DNA of 64,000 bases from NCBI GenBank assembly GCA_027717595.1, contig JALLOF010000004.1:35999-99998 (forward strand). The letters are read 5' to 3'. A program made the position numbers and the translations under genes. The DNA comes from Nitrospinae bacterium AH_259_B05_G02_I21 (GTDB lineage Bacteria; JADFOP01). The notes beneath the pieces were generated by a model. It was not told the DNA's origin. It saw nothing but the letters and a program-made list of their open reading frames with translations, and did no database searches. Positions within the stretch are counted from its first letter, which is position 1. Every line of letters begins with the position of its first letter. Positions 27,475 through 38,722 of this stretch are shown here, in pieces.

Positions 27475-29046
27475 TCACTTCGGCACGTAGATCTTTCCCA
27501 AGGGGTAGTCACGCAGGCGGCCGGGCACTTCGTACCAGAGATCTATGGCCCGAAGCACCCCGGGCGAGAAGCGCACGCGGGTAAGGCGGTAGTTGAGCCG
27601 CTCAAGATCGGTCATCGGCCGGTCCTCGGGGGGCACGGCAAAGGCGTTCAGCTGGATGAGGGCGAAGCGGTGGCGGGCGATGTCGCGGATGAGCGGCCTC
27701 TCGTCCCACCTGCCCCCTTGCGCCAGCCACTTCAGGATGAAGGTATTCGCCAGCACCGGCTTGCCCGCCGCCAGCACGTAGAAAGGCTCCTCGGCCAGCA
27801 CCGGGCCCTCCACCCGACGGATGACCGAGATCATCTGCTCGTCCCGCTTGAGAAGCGCGTCCCAGCCGAAGTGCCAGAGCCGTTGGGCCTCCCACATCCG
27901 CCGACTCAGGGGATACCCCTGCAGCGGCACCTGGAGAAAGAAGAGCGAGAGCGCCACGGCGAGCGAGGCCGCGAGGCGCCTTCCCGGAGACTTGAGGGCG
28001 GGGGCCTCCAGCAGACGGCCCACGGCGCAGGCCAGCACGAGGGCGGCCGCCACCGAGTACTCCACCAGGTAGAGCAGGGAGCTCCCCTCCTTTGCCACGA
28101 GCACGAGGGTCGCCGAGACCGCCAGGCCGTAGATGGCGACGAGGCGATCTCGCGGCCCACCCATCCTCAACGCCCAGACCGCATAGGCCGCCGTGGCGAC
28201 AATCGCCGGCAGATACCACACGCCCAAGGCGCGCTTCCAGATGACGACGACGTTCCTCCACGCCCAGGGGATGTCCGTCGTATAGGGGCCGATGTTGAGG
28301 AAGAAGACGCTTCCGAAGACGGCCCAACAGGCGGCGAGCCACGCCAGGGTCAGGCCCCCCGTCCAGAGCGCCAACCGCACCGCCCGGGGCCGGTCGTGCC
28401 AGGCAAGCCAGGCCAGGGCCGCCGCCGGCGCCGCCACCATGGAGTGCTTGGTGCTCAGCGCTGCGGCGAAGAAGACGGCCGGGACCACCACCCCCCGGCC
28501 TTCCTCGCTCCATGCGAGCCAGGCAATCCCAGCAAAGGTGAGCGCGGCCGCCACCATGTCCACCCGCACCTGGGGCGCCACGATGCGCATGCCGGGGATG
28601 GTCAGGTAGTAGAGCCCCCCCAGGACGGCGACCAGCCACGCGACACCCATGCGCCGGGCGACGAGGACCACGAGAGCGGCGCAGACGGCCAGCGCGGCGA
28701 GCGACAGCAGCCGACCGTAGAGGGGCGAGAAGCCCCATGTGCGGATGGCCGCCGCGGTGGCGAGCAGGTAGAGCGGTGGGTAGTTGCCCACCACATAGGG
28801 GTAGTCCTCGAGCGTGCCGTAGGGCGATTGGCCCGAGGCGAGCTGGACGGCGCTGGTCAGCACCCAGCCCTCGCCGTTCTCCAGCCCATAGGGGTATCGG
28901 GCGGCCTGGGCCCAGTAGACGGACGCCGAGAGGGCGAAATAGACCAACAGGGCCGCTGCGACGTACAGCGGAGCCACCGTCGCGTGGCGCTGCCAGGCCG
29001 GAGGGTCGGAGGGAGCTGTGGTGGAGGCTCTTCGATCGTCGGCCAT
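27475..29046 (-). CDS. Polytopic GT-C-type glycosyltransferase
   Basis: I start at the ATG at 29046 (523 residues), behind AGGGGCC; the frame is open further upstream but that part is not membrane-like. There are about ten hydrophobic segments in residues 20-390 and a soluble C-terminal domain. The first large loop (NGEGWVLTSAV, then DYPYVVGNYPPLYLL) resembles the catalytic loop of the GT-C superfamily (PMT/ArnT/DUF2029-type), which uses polyprenyl-phosphate sugars. No acceptor can be deduced. It is convergent with pepA and has no glycan gene partners nearby. Confidence 0.7.
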   Translation of the reverse strand: MADDRRASTTAPSDPPAWQRHATVAPLYVAAALLVYFALSASVYWAQAARYPYGLENGEGWVLTSAVQLASGQSPYGTLEDYPYVVGNYPPLYLLATAAAIRTWGFSPLYGRLLSLAALAVCAALVVLVARRMGVAWLVAVLGGLYYLTIPGMRIVAPQVRVDMVAAALTFAGIAWLAWSEEGRGVVVPAVFFAAALSTKHSMVAAPAAALAWLAWHDRPRAVRLALWTGGLTLAWLAACWAVFGSVFFLNIGPYTTDIPWAWRNVVVIWKRALGVWYLPAIVATAAYAVWALRMGGPRDRLVAIYGLAVSATLVLVAKEGSSLLYLVEYSVAAALVLACAVGRLLEAPALKSPGRRLAASLAVALSLFFLQVPLQGYPLSRRMWEAQRLWHFGWDALLKRDEQMISVIRRVEGPVLAEEPFYVLAAGKPVLANTFILKWLAQGGRWDERPLIRDIARHRFALIQLNAFAVPPEDRPMTDLERLNYRLTRVRFSPGVLRAIDLWYEVPGRLRDYPLGKIYVPK

Positions 29047-29238
29047 AGGGCCCCTATGATAGCACGGCCTGAGGCGGGCCACGACGGCCACCGCAGGGGG
29101 GGTCATTGACAGACCGAAGGCCTTAGAGCATATTAGAGATGTTATAGCTGGCTTACGATACTCCAGAACCACCCGGTGGAGGGGGGTTACGGGGAGGCCT
29201 AATGCGCCGTCAGGCCCTGGAAAACCCATCACCATTGG

Positions 29239-29266
29239 TTGATTGAGCACAAGCATCATCCATAAT
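29239..29266 (+). promoter_or_regulatory. Possible promoter of the NifU-like gene
   Basis: TTGATT (29239-29244), a 16-base spacer and CATAAT (29261-29266). A perfect TTGACA lies further up at 29106-29111 but its -10 (CATATT at 29130) is less certain. The 29047-29295 gap shows no other element. Confidence 0.35.
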
Positions 29267-29295
29267 ATCGTTTCGGTGAGCAAGGAGGTAAGACC

Positions 29296-29526
29296 ATGTC
29301 AGAGGACATCCGGGATCGCGTCGAGCAGGTCCTCGATAAGATTCGCCCAGCCGTCATGATGGACGGCGGCAACATCGAGCTGGTCGATGTGATCGAGGGG
29401 GTCGTGTCCGTTCGCCTCTTGGGGGCCTGCCAAGGCTGCCCCTCCTCCACGGCGACGCTCCAGTTCGGGATCGAGCAGGCCTTGAAGGACCACATCCCCG
29501 AGGTGGAGCGGCTCATCGCCGTCTGA
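29296..29526 (+). CDS. NifU-like Fe-S cluster scaffold (Nfu domain)
   Basis: A 76-residue protein consisting only of the NifU C-terminal domain: EQVLDKIRPAVMMDGGNIEL at the start and GACQGCPSSTATL with the CxxC that holds the Fe-S cluster. It would receive and pass on 4Fe-4S clusters to apo-enzymes such as the radical-SAM proteins MqnE and MqnC and the ThiC enzyme encoded nearby; that link is inference. AAGGAGG lies 7 bases before the ATG. It stands alone, closed by a strong hairpin at 29561. Confidence 0.92.
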   Translation: MSEDIRDRVEQVLDKIRPAVMMDGGNIELVDVIEGVVSVRLLGACQGCPSSTATLQFGIEQALKDHIPEVERLIAV

Positions 29527-29560
29527 CGCCCCCCAACCCCTCTTTTCGAGAAGACGCTTG

Positions 29561-29590
29561 CCGGGCCCCGCCCCAAAGGGCGGGGCCCGG
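29561..29590 (+). terminator. Strong GC hairpin after the NifU-like gene
   Basis: A perfect 13-bp stem (29561-29573 with 29578-29590) and a CAAA loop. No T-run follows, so it may stabilise the mRNA end or terminate with help. Confidence 0.55.
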
Positions 29591-29740
29591 TCCACCGAAC
29601 CCTGCCAGCCAAGACTACCCTGCCTCACTTTCTCTTTCTTTGCGAGCCACCGTTGCCGATGCACCCCGCGTGCTTGACACCCCAAGGGCTCGCTCCTATG
29701 ATGGCCGCCGTCCACGGGGGGCCTCGGAAGGAGCGACCTG

Positions 29741-30754
29741 ATGGAGCCGGGGGAGATCATCCTTGTCACAGGGGCCACCGGCCTGGTGGGAAGCGCCCTG
29801 TGCGCCCGTCTCGCCGGGATGGGCCGGCGGGTGCGAGCCCTTGTGCGTCCCACCTCCGATGCCTCGTTCGTACGCACCCTCGACGTGGAGCTGGCAGAAG
29901 GCGACATCGCCGACGATGAGGACTGCCAGCGGGCCGCCCAGGGCGTCGGCACCGTCTTTCACTGCGCGGCCTACGTGTCCGATTGGGCCGAGGCCGACGA
30001 GATGCAGCGGGTCAACGTCGAAGGGCTTCAGGCCATGATGGAGGCGGCCCTGGCCAACGGCGTGCGGCGCCTCGTCTACCTGAGCTCCCTGGCGGTGGTA
30101 GGCCACGACCCTCAGGTCAACATCGACGAGTCCGCCCCGTTTGTCCTGACCGGCGACGGCTACAACCGCACAAAGGTTGAGGCCGAGCAGCTGGCCATGC
30201 AATACCACCGAGAGCGTGGGCTCGCAGTCTCGATCATCCGTCCCCCCTACATCTACGGGCCTCGGGACCGCCAAATGCTGCCCCGCCTCCTCTCGAACCT
30301 CCAGTCGGGGACGTTTCGGTACATCGGGGCGGGCGACCAGCCGCTGAGCCTCGTCTACGTCGAGAACCTGATAGACGCGATGATCGCCGCGGCCGAGCGG
30401 CCCGAGGCGGCCGGGCAGGTCTACCTGATTACTGACGGGGAGCCGGTGACCCGCCGCCAGCTTGTAGAGGCCGTCTGCGACGGGCTGGGCCTGGACCGAC
30501 CCACCCGCACGGTTCCTGTGGGTGTGGCTAAAGTGGCCTGCCGCCTCTTGGAAGCCACATATCGGCTGGCGGGCAAGCGCGAGGCTCCGCCGCTGAACCG
30601 CTTCCGGCTCAAGTTCATGGCGACCCCGCTCACCTTCTCTATCGAGAAGGCCCGCCGCGAGCTCGGCTGGGAGCCCCGGGTCAGCTTCGCCGACGGAATG
30701 GCGGCCACCCTGGCCCAGTGGCGCGAGCAAGAGGCCGCCCCTCCCTCCCAGTAG
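29741..30754 (+). CDS. NAD(P)-dependent epimerase/dehydratase (extended SDR)
   Basis: A 337-residue extended short-chain dehydrogenase. The Rossmann motif [12 protein letters not shown] lies near residues 9-20, [12 protein letters not shown] follows, and the catalytic Ser is in LSSLAV and the Tyr-Lys pair in YNRTKVEAE. The downstream [12 protein letters not shown] segment places it near the 3-beta-hydroxysteroid dehydrogenase/NSDHL-like or nucleotide-sugar epimerase branch. The natural substrate cannot be told. It lies 77 bases before dtd on the same strand. Confidence 0.85.
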   Translation: MEPGEIILVTGATGLVGSALCARLAGMGRRVRALVRPTSDASFVRTLDVELAEGDIADDEDCQRAAQGVGTVFHCAAYVSDWAEADEMQRVNVEGLQAMMEAALANGVRRLVYLSSLAVVGHDPQVNIDESAPFVLTGDGYNRTKVEAEQLAMQYHRERGLAVSIIRPPYIYGPRDRQMLPRLLSNLQSGTFRYIGAGDQPLSLVYVENLIDAMIAAAERPEAAGQVYLITDGEPVTRRQLVEAVCDGLGLDRPTRTVPVGVAKVACRLLEATYRLAGKREAPPLNRFRLKFMATPLTFSIEKARRELGWEPRVSFADGMAATLAQWREQEAAPPSQ

Positions 30755-30831
30755 GCGCTTGTGGCTACGGCGGCGGGGATGGTAGCATGGGGCCGTCGGA
30801 TAAGCTGACGAGGGATAAAGGGACTGAGAGC

Positions 30832-31296
30832 ATGCGAGCGGTTGTCCAGCGGGTCAGCGGCGCCCGGGTCGAGGTGGGAGGCGACATCGTAAGCGAGGTG
30901 GAACAGGGTCTCGTGGTCCTGCTCGGGGTCGGCCGAGGCGACACCGAGGAGGATGCCGACTACCTGGCCCGTAAGATCGTGAGCCTTCGCATCTTCGACG
31001 ACGAGGCGGGCTTCATGAACCGCTCGCTCGAAGAGGTCGGCGGGGCGATGCTCGTCATCAGCCAGTTCACCCTCTACGCCGACACCCGCAAGGGCCGCCG
31101 GCCCTTCTTCGGTGATGCGGCCGAGCCGGGCGAGGCCGAGCGCCTATACGAGCACTTCGTCGAGCGGGCCCGCTCGACAGGTGTGTCCGTTGCCACGGGC
31201 CTTTTCAAGGAGATGATGGACGTGACGCTCACCAACGAGGGCCCCGTGACCATCGCGCTCGACAGCGCCGACAAAGACCGGCCCCGGCGGGGATGA
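30832..31296 (+). CDS. dtd: D-aminoacyl-tRNA deacylase
   Basis: I choose the ATG at 30832, which gives the family start [15 protein letters not shown] and 154 residues; the frame continues further upstream without homology. The active-site segments [15 protein letters not shown] and the C-terminal [12 protein letters not shown] (the Gly-cis-Pro-type proofreading loop reads NEGPVT) are both present. The enzyme removes D-amino acids and glycine wrongly attached to tRNA. It is followed after 4 bases by the TIGR02757 gene. Confidence 0.95.
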   Translation: MRAVVQRVSGARVEVGGDIVSEVEQGLVVLLGVGRGDTEEDADYLARKIVSLRIFDDEAGFMNRSLEEVGGAMLVISQFTLYADTRKGRRPFFGDAAEPGEAERLYEHFVERARSTGVSVATGLFKEMMDVTLTNEGPVTIALDSADKDRPRRG

Positions 31297-31300
31297 CGCC

Positions 31301-32161
31301 GTGGCGACGTCGCTCAAGCCCTTCCTGGACGAGCTTTATAAGACCTTCGACCGCCGCCACCTCGACTCCGACCCGCTCGCATTCGTCCACCGCTACGCCG
31401 AGAGGGCCGACCAGGAGATCGTGGCGTTCCTCGCTTCGGGGCTCGCCTTCGGCAACGTCCGCTCCATCCAGGGAAGCCTCGAACGCCTCTTGGCCGCCCT
31501 CGGCCCCAAGCCCCAGGCATTCGTGCTCGGCTTCGACCCGGCCCGCCATACTGAAGCGCTTCCAGCCACCGTCCACCGATGGATTACCCGACACGACGCC
31601 GCCCGCACCCTCGTTGTGCTGCGGCTGCTCCTCGAGGAACACGGCTCCCTGGAAGCGGCTTTCGCTGCGGGCGACGACACCACATCACCCACGATCGAGG
31701 CTGGGCTTGCAGACTTCGCCTCCCGGGCCCGTGCCCTCGACCCGGGGCCCACCGAAGGCGAATCCCCCGAAGGGAGCCGACCCAGCGGCGCCGCGTTCTT
31801 TTTCCCCTCGCCCGCCGGCGGGGGTGCCTGCAAGCGTCTCAACCTATTCTTGCGCTGGATGGTCCGAGACGGCGACGGGCTTGATCTCGGGCTCTGGAGC
31901 GCCGTCGACCCCTCCCGCCTCCTCATCCCACTCGATACCCATGTGGCCCGCATCGCCCGGGCCATCGGCCTCACGAGGCGGCGCACCACCGGGCTCGCCA
32001 TGGTCCGGGAGGTCACCGCGGCCCTTAGGCGGCTCGACCCCGCCGACCCCGTCAAGTACGACTTCGCCCTGGCCCGCCTTGGGATTCTCGATTGGTGTCC
32101 GTCCCGCCGAACGCCGGGCCGATGCGAGGAATGCCCGCTCGAGGCGGTCTGCATCCTGTGA
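31301..32161 (+). CDS. TIGR02757 (DUF2400) family protein
   Basis: A 286-residue protein starting at GTG 31301, just after dtd. Family features are DPLAFVHRYAERADQEIVAFLASGLAFG near the N-terminus, KRLNLFLRWMVR in the middle and PLDTHVARIARAIGL later, ending with a cysteine group CPS-x6-GRCEECPLEAVC. The helical pattern and Cys cluster recall HhH-GPD DNA glycosylases with their Fe-S loop, but the function of the family is unproven. About 25 residues in the middle (PGPTEGESPEGSRPSG) look like a low-complexity insert. Confidence 0.85.
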   Translation: MATSLKPFLDELYKTFDRRHLDSDPLAFVHRYAERADQEIVAFLASGLAFGNVRSIQGSLERLLAALGPKPQAFVLGFDPARHTEALPATVHRWITRHDAARTLVVLRLLLEEHGSLEAAFAAGDDTTSPTIEAGLADFASRARALDPGPTEGESPEGSRPSGAAFFFPSPAGGGACKRLNLFLRWMVRDGDGLDLGLWSAVDPSRLLIPLDTHVARIARAIGLTRRRTTGLAMVREVTAALRRLDPADPVKYDFALARLGILDWCPSRRTPGRCEECPLEAVCIL

Positions 32162-32381
32162 GCCCCCCGCCCCACGGCGCCGGCTCCCCTCGAGGCCGTT
32201 GCCAGCGAAAGGGTCGGCCTGCTCAGGATTGAAGGCTGACCCGCCGCCTGGGGTAAACGGGAGGCAGACCTCTAGGCCTCCGGTGCCTCTCTTGCCCCGC
32301 TCACGGGTCTAAGCTACGATAGGTCCCAATACCCCCTGACGAGACCATATCCAACAACCCATCTGTATGGAGGACTTCCCC

Positions 32382-33275
32382 ATGCCGTCAGCCACGTCCA
32401 TTGGAGCCCTTGTTGAATGGATCGTTTTTCCCTCCCTCCGGATCATCCTCACTCTCGCCGGTGCCTGGGTGCTCATCCGGGTGGCCAAGCCCGTACTGGA
32501 GCGAATGGAGCCACTCATCGTCAAGGCCCGCCATAAGGACGAAGCGGAGGGCGAGGCCGAAAAAAGGTCCAAGACACTGACCCAAATCGTCTGGCACATC
32601 ATGCGGGTCGCCATCGGGGTGGTGGCCATCATCATGGTCCTCGGCCAGCTCGGCCTCCAGATCGGCCCCATCCTGGCCGGCGTGGGCATCGTGGGCCTCG
32701 CAGTCGGCTTCGGCGCCCAGAGCCTCGTCAAAGACGTCATCAACGGGTTCTTTCTCATTCTGGAGAACCGTTACCGGGTGGGCGACGTCGTGCGCACGGC
32801 GGGGGTGGCAGGACGGGTGGAATCGGTCACCCTCCGGGTCACCACCCTCAGGAACCTGGAAGGGAGGGTCCACATCATCCCCAACGGCCAGATCGATACC
32901 CTGACCAACTTCACCAAGGACTGGTCGCGGACGGTCCTCGATATCGGGGTCGCCTACAAGGAGGACGTGGACGAGGTGATGGCGGTGCTCCGCAAGGTTG
33001 GTGAGGAGCTCCGGCAAGACAAGGATTTCAAGGAGCTTATTATGGAGCCGATGAACATCCTCGGTGTGGAGGACTTCGGCGACAGCCAGGTCACGATCCG
33101 GATGTTCTTCACGACCCAGCCGCTCAAGCAGTGGGACGTGGCCAGGGAGTTCCGCCGCCGGGTGAAGCGGGCCTTCGACGAGCACGGCATCGAGTTCCCC
33201 TTCCCCCACAGGACCATCTACATGGGCACAGGCGACCAGGGCCGGCTCAGCGTCGAGCAGATCCCGGCCGCCTAG
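32382..33275 (+). CDS. Small-conductance mechanosensitive channel (MscS family)
   Basis: I choose the ATG at 32382 because GGAGG at 32369-32373 sits at the right distance; the ATG at 32367 overlaps that site. The 297-residue protein has hydrophobic segments at about residues 10-30, 65-85 and 90-115. The pore helix is GLAVGFGAQSLVKDVINGFFLILENRYRVGD in layout, the MscS hallmark, and the beta domain follows with RNLEGRVHIIPNGQI. It would open under membrane tension to release solutes during osmotic downshock. It stands alone. Confidence 0.92.
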   Translation: MPSATSIGALVEWIVFPSLRIILTLAGAWVLIRVAKPVLERMEPLIVKARHKDEAEGEAEKRSKTLTQIVWHIMRVAIGVVAIIMVLGQLGLQIGPILAGVGIVGLAVGFGAQSLVKDVINGFFLILENRYRVGDVVRTAGVAGRVESVTLRVTTLRNLEGRVHIIPNGQIDTLTNFTKDWSRTVLDIGVAYKEDVDEVMAVLRKVGEELRQDKDFKELIMEPMNILGVEDFGDSQVTIRMFFTTQPLKQWDVAREFRRRVKRAFDEHGIEFPFPHRTIYMGTGDQGRLSVEQIPAA

Positions 33276-33339
33276 GAAGGTTGAGGTCCGGGCGGAAGCG
33301 GCCGGCCACAGCCACGCCGCCAGCCGGCTTGCTGGCCCT

Positions 33340-33389
33340 GGACGGATTGGACACTTTTAGACACTTTTGGCGTTTTTGTGGAAGTGTCT
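33340..33389 (+). repeat. Dispersed non-coding hairpin repeat, copy 2
   Basis: About 44 of 50 bases match the reverse complement of 24871-24920. It contains two tandem GACACTTTT units and a GACACTT/AAGTGTC stem. It lies in the 260-base gap between mscS and thiC, which holds no gene. Confidence 0.75.
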
Positions 33390-33535
33390 AAGCAGGCTTA
33401 ACATATTAAATATATTGACATTAAGGCAATTTATGGGTGTTAGGGATGGTGAGAGGCGTAAAGGAGGCGCAGATAGGGAAGTGGTTTTTTGCGGAGCCTA
33501 GCCCCCGATCCGAAACCGGTCTCTTTCTCTTCCTC

Positions 33536-34939
<1,404 letters not shown>

Positions 34940-34993
34940 TGTCCGTTACCTCCTGATTATGTGGAGTTCGTGCATGTTATTGAGTTACTTTGA

Positions 34994-35662
34994 TTATCCC
35001 CTCTCTTGTGGACTGGGCTGGGCCGCTTCGGAAATCTCGCGTAGAATACCCCGAGCCGCCTCGGCCGGGTCTCCGGCGGCTACCACGGCGCTGATGAGAG
35101 CCACACCGCGGGCCCCGTGAGAGAGCACCTCGGCGACGTTGCCAGGCTTCACTCCCCCGAGGCCCAGCACCGGGACGGACGGCCCCAGAGCCTCCACCAC
35201 CTCCCGTAGGAGCGTCAGCCCGACGGGCGGGCCGTAGGCGGCCTTGGAGGGGGTGTAGAACAGCGGGCCGAAGGTGAGGTAGTCGGCCCCTCCCTCGGCG
35301 GCCCGCCTGGCTTCGTCGAGCGAGTGGGTGGAGGCGCCGACCAGCAGCGCCTCGCCCACGATCCGCCTCGCGACGGCAGGCGGCAGGCCGTTGGCCGGCA
35401 GATGGACCCCGTCGGCCCCGACGGCGAGGGCCACATCCACCCGGTCGTTCACGATGAGGGACGCTCCCCGCTCGGCGGTCACCGCCCGAAGCTCTTCGGC
35501 CAACGCCACGAGCTTGCCCGCCGCCAGGTCCTTCTCGCGCAGCTGAACCCACCGGAGCCCGCCGTCGCAGGCGCGGGCCACGACCTCGGCGAGCGGCCGG
35601 CCCCGGGTTTTGCCCCTATCGGTGATGACCATGAGGTCGATTTCGTGGGCCCTTCCGGTCAC
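34994..35662 (-). CDS. thiE: Thiamin-phosphate synthase
   Basis: A 222-residue TIM-barrel enzyme joining the pyrimidine and thiazole phosphates. Landmarks are [35 protein letters not shown] and GPLFYTPSK. The GTG start at 35662 overlaps the thiG stop codon, so the two genes are translationally coupled. The C-terminal tail beyond GILREI is short and polar. Confidence 0.93.
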   Translation of the reverse strand: MTGRAHEIDLMVITDRGKTRGRPLAEVVARACDGGLRWVQLREKDLAAGKLVALAEELRAVTAERGASLIVNDRVDVALAVGADGVHLPANGLPPAVARRIVGEALLVGASTHSLDEARRAAEGGADYLTFGPLFYTPSKAAYGPPVGLTLLREVVEALGPSVPVLGLGGVKPGNVAEVLSHGARGVALISAVVAAGDPAEAARGILREISEAAQPSPQERG

Positions 35663-36438
35663 TCGACGAGTCCCTCCAGGGGGCTTGAGGCGGTGGCGTA
35701 GAGCCTTCGGGGCATGCGGCCGGCCAGGTAGGCGAGCCGCCCGCTCTCGACGGCGAGCTTCATCGCCCGGGCCATCCCAATCGGGTCCTCGGCCTCGGCG
35801 ATGGCCGTGTTCATAAGTACCGCATCGCAGCCAAGCTCCATGGCTATCGAGGCGTCGCTGGCGGTCCCAACCCCGGCATCGACGATGATGGGGAGGGTCG
35901 CCTGCTCCAGGATGATGCGGATATTGTAGGGGTTGCGGATGCCGAGCCCACTGCCGATGGGCGCCCCGAGGGGCATGACACAGGCGGCGCCGGCTTCTTC
36001 GAGCTGGCGGCAGACAACCGGGTCGTCGTTCGTGTAGGGCATTACCACGAAACCCTCTTTGGCCAGCACCTCTGTCGCCTCAAGCAGCGCGTGGTTGTCG
36101 GGAAAGAGCGTCTTCTTGCAGCCGATGACCTCGAGCTTCACCAGGTCCGAGATGCCCGCCTCGCGGGCCAGCCGCGACGTCCGGATGGCCTCCTCGGCCG
36201 TGTAGCACGCGGCCGTGTTGGGCAGCACCGTCACCCGGGAGAGGTCCAGGTAGTCGAGGAGGTTCTCCTGCGTGCGATCGAGAATGTTGACGCGCCGGAC
36301 AGCCACGGTGATTATCTCAGCTCCCGAAGCCTCCAGGACCTCGGCGGTCTGTTTGAAGTCCTTGTACTTGCCGCTGCCGATTATAAGCCGGGAGCTAAAC
36401 CGCCGCCCGGCAACCTCCAGAATATCGTTCTCCACCAT
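35659..36438 (-). CDS. thiG: Thiazole synthase
   Basis: A 259-residue TIM-barrel enzyme that builds the thiazole ring from deoxyxylulose phosphate, dehydroglycine and ThiS thiocarboxylate. Landmarks are [10 protein letters not shown] with the Schiff-base lysine region, [17 protein letters not shown] and [12 protein letters not shown], then [11 protein letters not shown]. It begins 3 bases after the thiS stop and overlaps thiE. All conserved barrel residues are present. Confidence 0.95.
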   Translation of the reverse strand: MVENDILEVAGRRFSSRLIIGSGKYKDFKQTAEVLEASGAEIITVAVRRVNILDRTQENLLDYLDLSRVTVLPNTAACYTAEEAIRTSRLAREAGISDLVKLEVIGCKKTLFPDNHALLEATEVLAKEGFVVMPYTNDDPVVCRQLEEAGAACVMPLGAPIGSGLGIRNPYNIRIILEQATLPIIVDAGVGTASDASIAMELGCDAVLMNTAIAEAEDPIGMARAMKLAVESGRLAYLAGRMPRRLYATASSPLEGLVE

Positions 36439-36440
36439 GC

Positions 36441-36641
36441 TTAGCCGCCTCCCACGAAGGTGACAATCTCGATCGCATCCCCCTCTTGGAGAACCGTCTC
36501 GCCATAGGCCTCCCTGGGAACGATGTCCCGGTTGCGCTCCACGGCCAGCAACTCCGGGCGCAGGCCGAGCTCCTCAAGCAGCTTGGCCACCGTGGTCACA
36601 CCGCCCACCTCGCGGCGCTCTCCATTGAGGAAAATGGTCAC
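36441..36641 (-). CDS. thiS: Sulfur carrier protein ThiS
   Basis: The frame is open far upstream, but ThiS homology begins at [12 protein letters not shown], so I start at the GTG at 36641; the TTG one codon earlier is equally possible. The product has 66 residues and ends in the Gly-Gly tail (FVGGG) that is adenylated and thiocarboxylated. It is the first gene of the riboswitch-controlled thiSGE transcript, about 65 bases after the terminator hairpin. No thiF-like activating enzyme lies in the window. Confidence 0.9.
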   Translation of the reverse strand: MTIFLNGERREVGGVTTVAKLLEELGLRPELLAVERNRDIVPREAYGETVLQEGDAIEIVTFVGGG

Positions 36642-36706
36642 CAAAGGAATCGGACTCCTGGGGGTCGGCCGGCGAGGGGAAGGAGCAAGAGGGCGGGATG
36701 GGCCCG

Positions 36707-36743
36707 AAAATATAAGGCCGTCTCCCTGATCGTGGGAGACGGC
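36707..36743 (-). terminator. Riboswitch-controlled terminator before thiS
   Basis: On the minus strand GCCGTCTCCC pairs with GGGAGACGGC around a 7-base loop and is followed by CTTATATTTT. It lies between the TPP aptamer and thiS, as expected for the expression platform: bound TPP should favour termination. Confidence 0.8.
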
Positions 36744-36805
36744 GCGACGGACCTGAGCACGTGATGTGCGCATAGGGCCGGGTGAAAAGGCACGACCACC
36801 GGCCG

Positions 36806-36909
36806 TCCGCTTCCCTTCGCTGGCATTACCCAGATCAGGTTCAAAGGGTTGTCCTCCGGCCGCCTTATGGGGCCGGAGCGACTCTCAGCCGTAACGACAC
36901 CCCTAGCGT
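36806..36909 (-). promoter_or_regulatory. TPP riboswitch (THI box)
   Basis: Read on the minus strand the conserved parts are GGGGTG, GCTGAGA, ACCCTTTGAACCTGATCTGG and TAATGCCAGCGAAGGGAA, the hallmark of thiamin-pyrophosphate aptamers. A variable GC-rich P3 arm lies between GCTGAGA and ACCC. It controls thiS-thiG-thiE, and possibly thiC beyond. Confidence 0.95.
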
Positions 36910-36979
36910 CAAGAATAATATTACGTTGCGCCAATGGGGTTGTCAAGGGGCGTACGGCCCCTGCCTGGGTCTTGGCCGC

Positions 36980-37651
36980 TCAGAGATAACCCTTCACCCA
37001 GTAGAGGCCGAGCTTGACGTACTCTTCGAAGACGAAGAGGAGCTCATCCTCCCGCGTCCACCATCCTTCGAGGCGTATACCGGTGCGCTCGAAGGGGATG
37101 GCTGTGAAGGTGAGGCGCACGCCGGCGTCGGCGAACGCCCGACGCCAGGCCCAGGAGATCCGCCGCATGTGGAAGGGCTCGCTGATCACCACGGCCGAGG
37201 CCAGACCCTCTCGCTCCATGTCCTGGCGACTGTAGACGGCGTCGGTGTGCGTCGAATGAGACCGCTCCTCGATGATGACCTGCTCCCTGCGCAGGCCCAT
37301 CTCCAAAAGCCGCTGAACGATGGCCTGGTCGCACCTAAAGCCCCAAAAGGCTGAGCAGTCCGCAGGGCTCACAAGCACCAGCAGGCGTGGAGCGGTGCCG
37401 CCTTGGACCAGCTCGATGCCGTAGAGAATCCGGTCCACGTTGCCTCCGGAGACGACGACGACGTCGCTTGGGACGGGGGATTCATCGACGATGAGGAACC
37501 GGCCGAGGCCCGTAAGCACGGGCCGCCAGGCAACCAGGGCGAGCGCCACGAGGACCACCACGGCGATGAGGACCACCCGCCTGACACCGCGAAATCTCCT
37601 TCGCGGGGAGTTGGCCGGGCGCGCCGACGCGAGCTCGCTCATACGCTCCAT
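36980..37651 (-). CDS. YdcF/ElyC family protein (DUF218)
   Basis: A 223-residue protein with a basic N-terminus and one membrane helix (about residues 25-45), followed by a periplasmic DUF218 domain: PSDVVVVSGGNVDRILYGIEL, then ERSHSTHTDAVY and ISEPFHMRRI, ending near the C-terminus. Members such as ElyC and SanA act in envelope and lipid-carrier homeostasis, but the activity of most is unknown. It is transcribed away from nothing obvious: the TPP riboswitch follows it on the same strand. Confidence 0.85.
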   Translation of the reverse strand: MERMSELASARPANSPRRRFRGVRRVVLIAVVVLVALALVAWRPVLTGLGRFLIVDESPVPSDVVVVSGGNVDRILYGIELVQGGTAPRLLVLVSPADCSAFWGFRCDQAIVQRLLEMGLRREQVIIEERSHSTHTDAVYSRQDMEREGLASAVVISEPFHMRRISWAWRRAFADAGVRLTFTAIPFERTGIRLEGWWTREDELLFVFEEYVKLGLYWVKGYL

Positions 37652-37691
37652 AGTTTAAGGCACCTCGACGTAAGAAAGGGAAGAGTTGCCA

Positions 37692-38642
37692 CTACCCCGC
37701 CTGCGACAGATCCCGCTTCCACCAGAGGGTCTCAAGGTTGGCGAGCGGTCGGGCCTCGGCTTCCAGCCGGGCCCTTTCGGCGGGCGTCATGGGACGGAAG
37801 GCCCGCCCGTAGGCCACGTTGGCTCTAACCTGGGCGGGCGAGCGCATCCCTATGAGAGCGCAGGCCACGGGGTGGCTCAGCGCGTAGTGCAGGCACGCCC
37901 GGGCGCGTCCGCCCAGGGCTCCGTCGGCAAGGACCTTCATGGCGATGAGCCCCACCCCGCGGCTTCGGGCGGCCGCCCCGAGGGGTTCGGCGAAATCGTA
38001 GAGATGGGCGTCGGCCGGGCTTACGGGAACCAGCGCCGTGGCGAAGGGATAGGCCCTTAAGGCTTCAACCAGGACGGCGGGCCGCCGGTGGCCGGTGATG
38101 CCGATGTGGTCGATGTGGCCGGCCTCGTGGAAGGCGACGGCCGCCCGCAAGGCGCCGTCGGGCCGAAGGATGCGCCTCAGGGCGCCGGGCGTGTTGACGG
38201 CGTGGATCTGGAGCAGGTCGATGCGGTCGGTACGAAGGCGCTTCAAGCTCCGCTCGATCTCGCGGGAGGCCTCATCGCGCGAGCGCTCGAGCGCCTTGGT
38301 GGCGATGATGACTCCCGATCGGTCCGTCCCCGCAAGGGCCCGCCCGATCCACTCTTCGCTCCTGTCGTAGGAGCTCGCGGTATCAAGGTATGTAATCCCC
38401 TCTTCCACGGCCGCCTCCACCACGGCCACCGCCCCGGCTTCCGGCATCTTCCCGATTTCGGCGCCTCCGAAGCCGAGCACGGGCACGGCCAAGCCCGTGC
38501 GACCCAAGGGGCGGGTAAGCAGCGGGGTGGCAGCGCCAGCCGAGGCCCTAAGGCCCAGGGAGACAGCCCCCCACACGGCCCCGAGCAGACCCAGGCCGCT
38601 TCTTAGGAAGGCCCGACGCGTCATGCAGCCTGTTGTCGTCAT
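37692..38642 (-). CDS. Aldo/keto reductase with twin-arginine signal
   Basis: I start at the ATG at 38642 (316 residues) behind GGAGAAAGG. The N-terminus TRRAFLRSGLGLLGAVWG is a twin-arginine export signal, so the folded enzyme is probably periplasmic. The AKR domain has the start LGRTGLAVPVLGFGG, the catalytic Asp-Tyr pair in DTASSYDRSE, the Lys in IIATKAL and the His in LLQIHAV. The substrate is unknown. Exported AKRs with Tat signals occur in many environmental bacteria and often act on quinone-like or sugar carbonyls, but that is not testable here. Confidence 0.88.
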   Translation of the reverse strand: MTTTGCMTRRAFLRSGLGLLGAVWGAVSLGLRASAGAATPLLTRPLGRTGLAVPVLGFGGAEIGKMPEAGAVAVVEAAVEEGITYLDTASSYDRSEEWIGRALAGTDRSGVIIATKALERSRDEASREIERSLKRLRTDRIDLLQIHAVNTPGALRRILRPDGALRAAVAFHEAGHIDHIGITGHRRPAVLVEALRAYPFATALVPVSPADAHLYDFAEPLGAAARSRGVGLIAMKVLADGALGGRARACLHYALSHPVACALIGMRSPAQVRANVAYGRAFRPMTPAERARLEAEARPLANLETLWWKRDLSQAG

Positions 38643-38722
38643 CTGTTGCCTTTCTCCGCTATTTCCATATATTATACCCCAACCCCCCGGTGTCCTGCCC
38701 GACACGGGTCTCCTTGCCAGCC

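Noticed and set aside
27421..29109. 562-codon plus-strand frame opposite the glycosyltransferase
   Set aside because: Its composition (Arg/Gly/His/Pro-rich) is that of an antisense frame; the minus strand encodes a clear polytopic membrane protein.
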